A stretch of 9,586 bases of DNA from the NCBI GenBank assembly GCA_910585205.1, contig CAJUCC010000090.1, forward strand, positions 1-9,586, in the 5' to 3' direction. The notes beneath the pieces are model-generated. The model was not told the origin of the DNA and searched no databases. It saw nothing but the letters and a program-made list of their open reading frames with translations. Position numbers and translations under genes: made by a program. This DNA is from an uncultured Lachnospiraceae bacterium (lineage in GTDB: Bacteria; Bacillota; Clostridia; Lachnospirales; Lachnospiraceae). Shown in pieces: positions 6,109-9,586 of this stretch. Numbering within the stretch: the stretch's first letter is position 1; every line of letters starts with the position of its first letter.

Positions 6109-6639
6109 CTATTTTCGGACCCTGCGGGTCTTAGATAGCTGACATACTGCTGCACTTTGTGATACTCTGCATTTCTTCATTATCTCTTCCACTGTCATAT
6201 CGCTAATTAAGTGCGCTGGCATCAGTAACTCGCCACCAAAGGCATCGGCTTGCCATTCAGGCAACCGGTAGTTTGGAACATTTGCTCCCTCTTCAGTTCT
6301 GGCATAGCTAATATTTTCTTTTACGTGTCGCAACAAATGGAACAATTCGTGTGCCATAGTGAACCGGTCTCTTCCGCTTCCATTGTCAGCCCTCTCATAA
6401 ACATCAGAACGTATATGTATTTCATCTCGATCTGGATATGTTAGACCATGACATTCTCCAAGCGTATCCTTATCTTCAATAACCAGTGAGAAGTCTGGAT
6501 CAAGTTTTGGTAAATCTATATCCAAAAACCTCACAATGTCAAAATAAGGATCATTTTCCTTTCCAACCAAAAACCTAACCGCCATTGCAAAATTTTGTAT
6601 ATCCTTTCGCGATAACGGTTCTGCAATACACTGAACCAT
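6109..6639 (-). CDS. immA: ImmA/IrrE-family zinc metallopeptidase (DUF955)
   Basis: ImmA-type peptidases cleave a partner XRE repressor and so release a mobile element or stress genes from repression. The zinc motif AHELFHLL (96-103) supplies His97, Glu98 and His101, and the family's second motif EWQADAFGGELLMP (128-141) supplies the third ligand Glu128. The 176 residues match a stand-alone peptidase: N-terminal lead, central metalloprotease fold, and a short helical C-terminus ending in a basic RRVRK. No membrane segment. The ATG follows AAAGGAGGT by 10 nt, and that ribosome site is formed by the last codons and stop of the upstream xre gene, so translation is probably coupled. The symbol is used for the family; the true target has not been shown. 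It sits at the lysis end of the prophage, not beside an integrase in this window. Confidence 0.88.
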   Translation of the reverse strand: MVQCIAEPLSRKDIQNFAMAVRFLVGKENDPYFDIVRFLDIDLPKLDPDFSLVIEDKDTLGECHGLTYPDRDEIHIRSDVYERADNGSGRDRFTMAHELFHLLRHVKENISYARTEEGANVPNYRLPEWQADAFGGELLMPAHLISDMTVEEIMKKCRVSQSAAVCQLSKTRRVRK

Positions 6640-6647
6640 GTTGTTTG

Positions 6648-7004
6648 TTACCTCCTTTGATCAAAAAGCCTTTGAAGATTTTGCACATCGTCATCACTCA
6701 AATCTTTAAACTTTCTAGCGAACGAGTATGCTAAATTACGTTGTACATTTGTAGCGTTATCAACATTCAGTACAATTTCCGACCTGCCATCATACGCAAG
6801 CCTTTCAAGTTTCTTCACGTCCTTTTCATTCAACGAATACACATCTGCGATTATTTCAATCCAATTTCCTGGGATATTTCTTTTTCCATTCTCAACAGCT
6901 GATAAATACGCAACCGTAACGCCCAGTTTTTCAGCCATGTCCTTCAGTTTTTCGTCCCGGTCAAGGCGTATATGCCGCAATTCCTTTCCAAACTGAGTCA
7001 ACAT
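6648..7004 (-). CDS. XRE-family helix-turn-helix repressor
   Basis: A transcriptional regulator, 118 residues from the chosen start. The Cro/C1-type helix-turn-helix lies at about 5-60, with KDMAEKLGVTVAYLSAVENGK-like helices 2 and 3 around residues 21-41. The C-terminal part (about 75-118) is helical, typical for XRE proteins paired with ImmA and the likely dimerisation or cleavage region. I start at the second ATG (7004), which has GGAG 4 nt upstream with more purine-rich sequence before it; the ATG at 7028 has no ribosome site. Its last two codons and stop, AGG AGG TAA, form the ribosome site of immA. A promoter and dyad just upstream suggest it controls its own transcription. Confidence 0.88.
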   Translation of the reverse strand: MLTQFGKELRHIRLDRDEKLKDMAEKLGVTVAYLSAVENGKRNIPGNWIEIIADVYSLNEKDVKKLERLAYDGRSEIVLNVDNATNVQRNLAYSFARKFKDLSDDDVQNLQRLFDQRR

Positions 7005-7047
7005 CCTGCTCCATCCTCTCCTATTCATGTGTTTACGCTACAACAGT

Positions 7048-7087
7048 AGTTTATCACCTTTCGTTTAATTTATCAACATATTGTTGA
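7048..7087 (-). promoter_or_regulatory. xre-immA promoter with overlapping operator-like dyad
   Basis: On the minus strand TTGATA (7071-7076) and TAAACT (7048-7053) are 17 nt apart. A perfect inverted repeat TCAACA-TAT-TGTTGA (7073-7087) overlaps the -35, which fits autorepression by the XRE protein. A shorter 4-bp dyad (CTAC/GTAG) lies at about 7039-7050 near the -10. Confidence 0.55.
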
Positions 7088-7097
7088 AAAAGTATCC

Positions 7098-7140
7098 AAA
7101 AAAAATAATGTGGCCCAAATCATTTACGACTTGAGCCACA
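7098..7140 (-). terminator. Rho-independent terminator of the lysis operon
   Basis: On the minus strand a 10-bp stem (7109-7118 with 7131-7140, one G.U pair, 12-nt loop) is followed by TTA and eight Ts (7098-7105). It lies 57 nt after the endolysin stop and separates late transcription from xre-immA. Confidence 0.75.
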
Positions 7141-7196
7141 AATTTATTTTTCAGAATCAACGAAATTCTTACAATATATTTTATTTACATGCTACA

Positions 7197-8201
7197 TTAT
7201 ACCCCATACAATGTACGCCACGTCGACGCCCCGGCTGTCAGTTCCCCGTCGCGGTACCGCTCCTGTGCCTTTACCACGTGCGTCTGATAGAGGACGACGG
7301 CTTTTCTCATGCCATTACCATACACCGGCGTCTTTCCGTGATCCGCCTCCACACTGCCCGTATAGTACCCAAGCGCCTGTAAATACCGTTCCAGCGGCGT
7401 CACAACCGCATGTGACCGGTTATCACCCGTGCTGACCGTCACCGTCCTGGCCATGATCTCCATGGCACTGGCCGTATCCGATACGCCCCAGACTGTCCGG
7501 CTGTCCCTGATAAAGTCTGCAAGCTGATAGCCCGCTTTTTCCTCCGGCACGCTGCCGCCTGCCGCCTCGATCCCTGCATACCACAGATTGAGGTCTACAT
7601 GGCCGCTGATGCCATCCACAAGCCCCATGGACGTATACTGCCAGCCGTAAAAGGTCCCGTCAAAGTTTACCGGCTTTTTCGTCTCATTAACGCTGTCGCT
7701 GATCCGCATCTCTTTTTTGTACCCGTTATAATACCTTGCTTCCCAGCCGTTGCGATACTGCGGTCTTACATGCTCCATGATCGCGCCCATATGACTGTCA
7801 TAATAGCTCATGCCAAAGTAAAGACCGAATCTGCACCCGCCGGCCGTGATCACATCGCCGTAGGCATTGATGATCTCCGCCGCCTGCCTGCCGGTCGGAA
7901 GACTCTTATCCTCCCAGTCAAGCCATACAAACGGATGCCTGTCCGGCCCGAGAACTGCAAGGACTGCCTGCGCATCTTTTACCGCCTTTGACACTGTTGT
8001 CGCGTAGGTGTAATTATAGACACCCTGTATCGTTACACCAGCCGCAAGACACCCCTGCCAGTTGCGCTCAAATTCCTTGTCGGGTGATAAGTCTTTGCGG
8101 ATTACTTTTAAAATGGCAAACTCCACGCCCGCGGCTTTTGCCCGCTGCCAGTCGATCTTACCCTGATATGCTGATACGTCCACGCCTTTGTATCTTTTCA
8201 T
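7197..8201 (-). CDS. Phage endolysin, GH25 lysozyme (muramidase) with C-terminal wall-binding domain
   Basis: It cuts the glycan strands of host peptidoglycan at the end of the lytic cycle. The 334 residues divide into a GH25 catalytic domain (about 4-210) and a C-terminal domain (about 265-334) resembling peptidoglycan-binding repeats, joined by a 50-residue linker region. Catalytic-barrel marks include GVDVSAYQG (6-14), the acidic pair Asp95 and Glu97 in WLDWED, GWQYTS (186-191) and HVDLN (201-205). There is no signal peptide, so release needs the holin encoded just upstream. The frame is open to 8342, but that extension overlaps the holin gene and the hairpin, and the ATG at 8201 has AAGGAG with 7 nt spacing. 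Confidence 0.92.
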   Translation of the reverse strand: MKRYKGVDVSAYQGKIDWQRAKAAGVEFAILKVIRKDLSPDKEFERNWQGCLAAGVTIQGVYNYTYATTVSKAVKDAQAVLAVLGPDRHPFVWLDWEDKSLPTGRQAAEIINAYGDVITAGGCRFGLYFGMSYYDSHMGAIMEHVRPQYRNGWEARYYNGYKKEMRISDSVNETKKPVNFDGTFYGWQYTSMGLVDGISGHVDLNLWYAGIEAAGGSVPEEKAGYQLADFIRDSRTVWGVSDTASAMEIMARTVTVSTGDNRSHAVVTPLERYLQALGYYTGSVEADHGKTPVYGNGMRKAVVLYQTHVVKAQERYRDGELTAGASTWRTLYGV

Positions 8202-8217
8202 TCCTCTGCTCCTTCCT

Positions 8218-8245
8218 AAAAAACGCCCGGATTGTTCCTCCGGGC
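8218..8245 (-). terminator. Terminator-like hairpin between holin and endolysin
   Basis: On the minus strand a 7-bp stem (8225-8231 with 8239-8245, 7-nt loop, GCCCGG/CCGGGC) is followed by G and six Ts (8218-8223). It stands directly before the endolysin ribosome site. It probably lowers endolysin expression relative to holin, or protects the 3' end of a processed holin transcript. Confidence 0.65.
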
Positions 8246-8265
8246 ACGCCTGTCTTACCTGATCT

Positions 8266-8493
8266 CTATTGTTCGGTTTCTTCTGCGGCATCTGTTCCAA
8301 TATTTGCGGAGTCCGTAAGACCCTCACCGATGATATACGCAATCACAGATGCTCCGGCCATGATAAGCGCCGTTACCTGTGCTGCCACACTTTCGGTCCC
8401 ACCTGTCGCTACAATAAGCATGGATGCAAAAGAAGCTGCGGCCGCCCACAGCTTCCTGCTTGTCAGTTTCCGTTTCCAGTTAATCTTATTCAT
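8266..8493 (-). CDS. Phage holin
   Basis: A small inner-membrane protein that forms the pore timing lysis and letting the endolysin reach the wall. The 75 residues have a short basic N-terminus (NKINWKRKLTSRKLW), two membrane segments (about 15-31 and 36-54, AAQVTALIMAGASVIAYIIG) and an acidic C-terminal tail, the usual holin plan for Firmicutes phages. It could belong to the family with phage r1t- or Dp1-like holins, but I cannot assign it. The ATG has AGGAGGA 10 nt upstream. It lies just before the endolysin in transcription order. Confidence 0.85.
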   Translation of the reverse strand: MNKINWKRKLTSRKLWAAAASFASMLIVATGGTESVAAQVTALIMAGASVIAYIIGEGLTDSANIGTDAAEETEQ

Positions 8494-8521
8494 AGTGTTG
8501 TATTCCTCCTGTCCGTGCTTT

Positions 8522-8836
8522 TCAATAGATTGCGCCGATTCCCTGTTGTGTTAAAAAATCTTTCTGTTCATGCTTTACCTGCCTGGCATATTCAAGCGCG
8601 GAGTGCATGTCCCCGTTGCAATGTGTGTCCGGGATTCTGGCGACTGCCTCCGCCGTCGCTTCCCCCAGCGCAATAGCTGCGCCGATGCCCTTGACCATAA
8701 GGAACTCCTGTTTTTCCCGAACAGCCTCTTTCTTTTCCCGCTCCCTTTCCCGCTTTTCCATCCTTCTCTCAAGAAGCCAGAAGCACAGGCCGGTTATTGC
8801 CGATGGGATCCCCATAATCATGATGACATCACCCAT
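8522..8836 (-). CDS. Phage membrane and coiled-coil protein, likely lysis accessory
   Basis: No named function. One N-terminal membrane segment (about 4-22, IMIMGIPSAITGLCFWLLE) is followed by a highly charged Arg/Glu/Lys coiled coil (about 23-45) and a globular end with RIPDTHCNGDMHSALEYA and KHEQKDFLTQQGI, which I recall from prophage proteins of Clostridia. The layout resembles hemolysin XhlA-like or holin-associated proteins, but sequence does not establish this. I start at the ATG at 8836, 6 nt after AGGTGG, because the ATG at 8851 lies too close to its purine run. It overlaps the end of the 47-aa gene by 8 nt, so translation is probably coupled. The holin follows 28 nt downstream. Confidence 0.72.
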   Translation of the reverse strand: MGDVIMIMGIPSAITGLCFWLLERRMEKREREREKKEAVREKQEFLMVKGIGAAIALGEATAEAVARIPDTHCNGDMHSALEYARQVKHEQKDFLTQQGIGAIY

Positions 8837-8972
8837 CCTGTTCCACCTCATCCCTCAGCCATTTTTCGCTCTTCTCCCGCCAGTACGCCGGGACATCTTC
8901 CAATGCCCATGCTTTCCCGGTCTTCGGGTTGATCTCACCGCTCCGGATTTTCCGCCCGTAAAATTCACCCAT
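8829..8972 (-). CDS. XkdX/CD1375-like small phage protein, 47 aa
   Basis: A short tail-module protein of the kind found next to tail and lysis genes in Firmicutes phages. The product begins MGEFYGRKIRSGEINPKTG and continues KAWALEDVPAYWREKSEKW, the typical pattern of a small G-Y-G-type start, a NPKTGKAW turn and a helical end. Molecular role unknown. The ATG has AAAGGGGGG with 6 nt spacing and lies 1 nt from the stop of the upstream gene (9372-8974). Its end overlaps the next gene by 8 nt. It is shorter than 60 codons and easily missed, but motif, ribosome site and position agree. Confidence 0.75.
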   Translation of the reverse strand: MGEFYGRKIRSGEINPKTGKAWALEDVPAYWREKSEKWLRDEVEQDG

Positions 8973-8973
8973 A

Positions 8974-9372
8974 TCATTCCCCCCTTTCTATCACTTCCAT
9001 ATCTGATACTGCCTTCCCCAGATCACCGATCGCCGCGCTGTGTGTCTGCTGCCCTGCTTCCAGTTCCGCAACCCGTTCCTCCAGCAATTCTGCATATGTC
9101 TTCTCGCGCAGGCACAGCGTAAGCTGCACGGTGCCGTCCGCATTGTCCCTGCCGGTGATATGGTCGAGCGTCATGTCCTTATACCGCCCCGTTATCCTGC
9201 CGGCTGCGTCCCTGATGCACACCTCTTTCAGGTTTTCACCCGTGAGCTTATCCCACAGGATGCCCGCGACAGCGTGGCTGTCTGCGCATACGCATAACGC
9301 CCCCATCCCCTGTGATGATTCCAGCGTGATTTCTGTGCCGTCTGCCAGCACCAGTGTGTCTTTGTTGTCCAT
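8974..9372 (-). CDS. Phage tail-module protein with C-terminal coiled coil, 132 aa
   Basis: Function not recognised. After a short beta-rich part (MDNKDTLVLADGTEITLESS) and a middle domain with LTGENLKEVCIRDAAGRITG, the C-terminal third (about 93-130) is a coiled coil (YAELLEERVAELEAGQQ) ending in a second helix. Similar proteins stand between tail genes and lysis genes in prophages of Clostridia, from memory; structural, baseplate-related or chaperone roles are possible. I choose the ATG at 9372 because GGGGG ends about 7 nt before it; the ATG at 9390 lies upstream of this ribosome site. It begins 30 nt downstream of a terminator, so transcription must read through or start nearby. The XkdX-like gene follows at once. 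Confidence 0.7.
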   Translation of the reverse strand: MDNKDTLVLADGTEITLESSQGMGALCVCADSHAVAGILWDKLTGENLKEVCIRDAAGRITGRYKDMTLDHITGRDNADGTVQLTLCLREKTYAELLEERVAELEAGQQTHSAAIGDLGKAVSDMEVIERGE

Positions 9373-9401
9373 ATGTGGACCCCCTTTCATAAATTTTTAT
9401 T

Positions 9402-9425
9402 AAAAAAAAGACCCGCGAAGGTCTT
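9402..9425 (-). terminator. Rho-independent terminator upstream of the 132-aa gene
   Basis: On the minus strand a 6-bp stem (9408-9413 with 9420-9425) is followed by an eight-U tract (9402-9409). It ends the transcript of the gene entering from the right and overlaps that frame's stop codon. The stem is short but the U-tract is strong. Confidence 0.65.
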
Positions 9426-9586
9426 AATTTACAAAGTCTAATATCAGTATCCAACTACTTGTTTGGACACTCGTCTTAAAGTTCGTAAGATAAATAGTAA
9501 GATAACTACTTTGAACAGCAAATTGACAGCAGTATCTACTTTTTCTTATGGTACCATTACGAACGTCAATGGTGATAATTGGCTTA
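9424..9586 (-). CDS. C-terminal part of an AT-rich gene, cut by the window edge
   Basis: One minus-strand frame is open from the window edge to a TAA at 9424 (53 residues); the other two minus frames are stopped early. The visible end reads like a beta-rich C-terminus (ITIDVRNGT near the edge, later LTIYLTNF and WILILDFVN). The stop overlaps the terminator stem. I cannot identify the family. Position suggests a tail fibre or receptor-binding protein, often the most variable and compositionally odd late gene. Composition is clearly more AT-rich than the genes to its left. The open frame could also be chance over this short length. Confidence 0.4.
   Translation of the reverse strand, partial: KPIITIDVRNGTIRKSRYCCQFAVQSSYLTIYLTNFKTSVQTSSWILILDFVN

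Larger units (their letters stand above)
5556..9586. mobile_element. Prophage, late-gene (lysis) end; continues past the right edge
   Basis: The block begins where the substrate-binding protein gene is cut and holds phage-type genes: a tail-side coiled-coil protein, an XkdX-like protein, a membrane and coiled-coil lysis accessory, a holin, a GH25 endolysin, then an XRE/ImmA pair and mini-genes at the junction side. The tail, head and integrase genes should lie to the right, outside the window. The exact left boundary is inferred from where homology to the host protein family would stop (about 5550-5562). The attachment core cannot be defined without the other junction. Confidence 0.8.

Noticed and set aside
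8202..8342. N-terminal extension of the endolysin by 47 codons
   Set aside because: It would overlap the holin gene and include the terminator hairpin; the ATG at 8201 has a proper ribosome site and begins right at the GH25 domain.
1..9586. CRISPR array, rRNA or insertion sequence
   Set aside because: No regularly spaced direct repeats, no rRNA-like sequence and no transposase were found on either strand.

Overview
The window looks like the chromosome of a Gram-positive Clostridia member, most likely a Lachnospiraceae-type bacterium. This rests on strong AGGAGG-type ribosome sites, sigma-A-like promoters, a PcrA helicase of Firmicutes type, an RlmD-type rRNA methyltransferase with a C-terminal extension I associate with this group, and a Siphovirus-like lysis cassette of Clostridia style. 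No species can be named from the sequence alone.

Left part (1-4971), host chromosome. Every gene here is on the minus strand. From right to left they are pcrA (DNA repair helicase), a small membrane protein with a very acidic tail, a 23S rRNA m5U methyltransferase, and a small hypothetical protein with its own promoter. Between pcrA and the next gene to the right lie two divergent promoters that touch each other.

Junction (4972-5562). A plus-strand lipoprotein gene for an NMT1/SsuA-like ABC-transporter substrate-binding protein starts normally but stops after 196 codons, roughly 60% of the usual length. Base composition changes at that point and phage-type genes follow. The simplest reading is that a prophage has integrated into this gene, with its left attachment junction near 5550-5562. 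The missing 3' part and the permease and ATPase genes should lie beyond the far end of the prophage.

Right part (5563-9586), the late-gene end of a prophage. Read in the direction of transcription (minus strand, right to left) it holds: the tail end of an AT-rich gene cut by the window edge, a terminator, a 132-residue coiled-coil protein, a 47-residue XkdX/CD1375-like protein, a 104-residue membrane and coiled-coil protein, a holin, a terminator-like hairpin, a GH25 lysozyme-type endolysin and a strong terminator. Beyond the lysis genes sits an accessory block: an XRE-repressor/ImmA-peptidase pair, then two mini-genes (40 and 39 codons) with good ribosome sites. Between immA and the mini-genes is a plus-strand promoter-to-terminator unit with no reading frame, a candidate small RNA of about 78 nt. 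Its -10 box lies inside a large inverted repeat.

The least explained part is 5563-6110: the prophage junction, the mini-genes, the inverted repeat and the candidate small RNA. Nothing here proves a new system, but this block holds several signals not accounted for by standard lysis or repressor genes.
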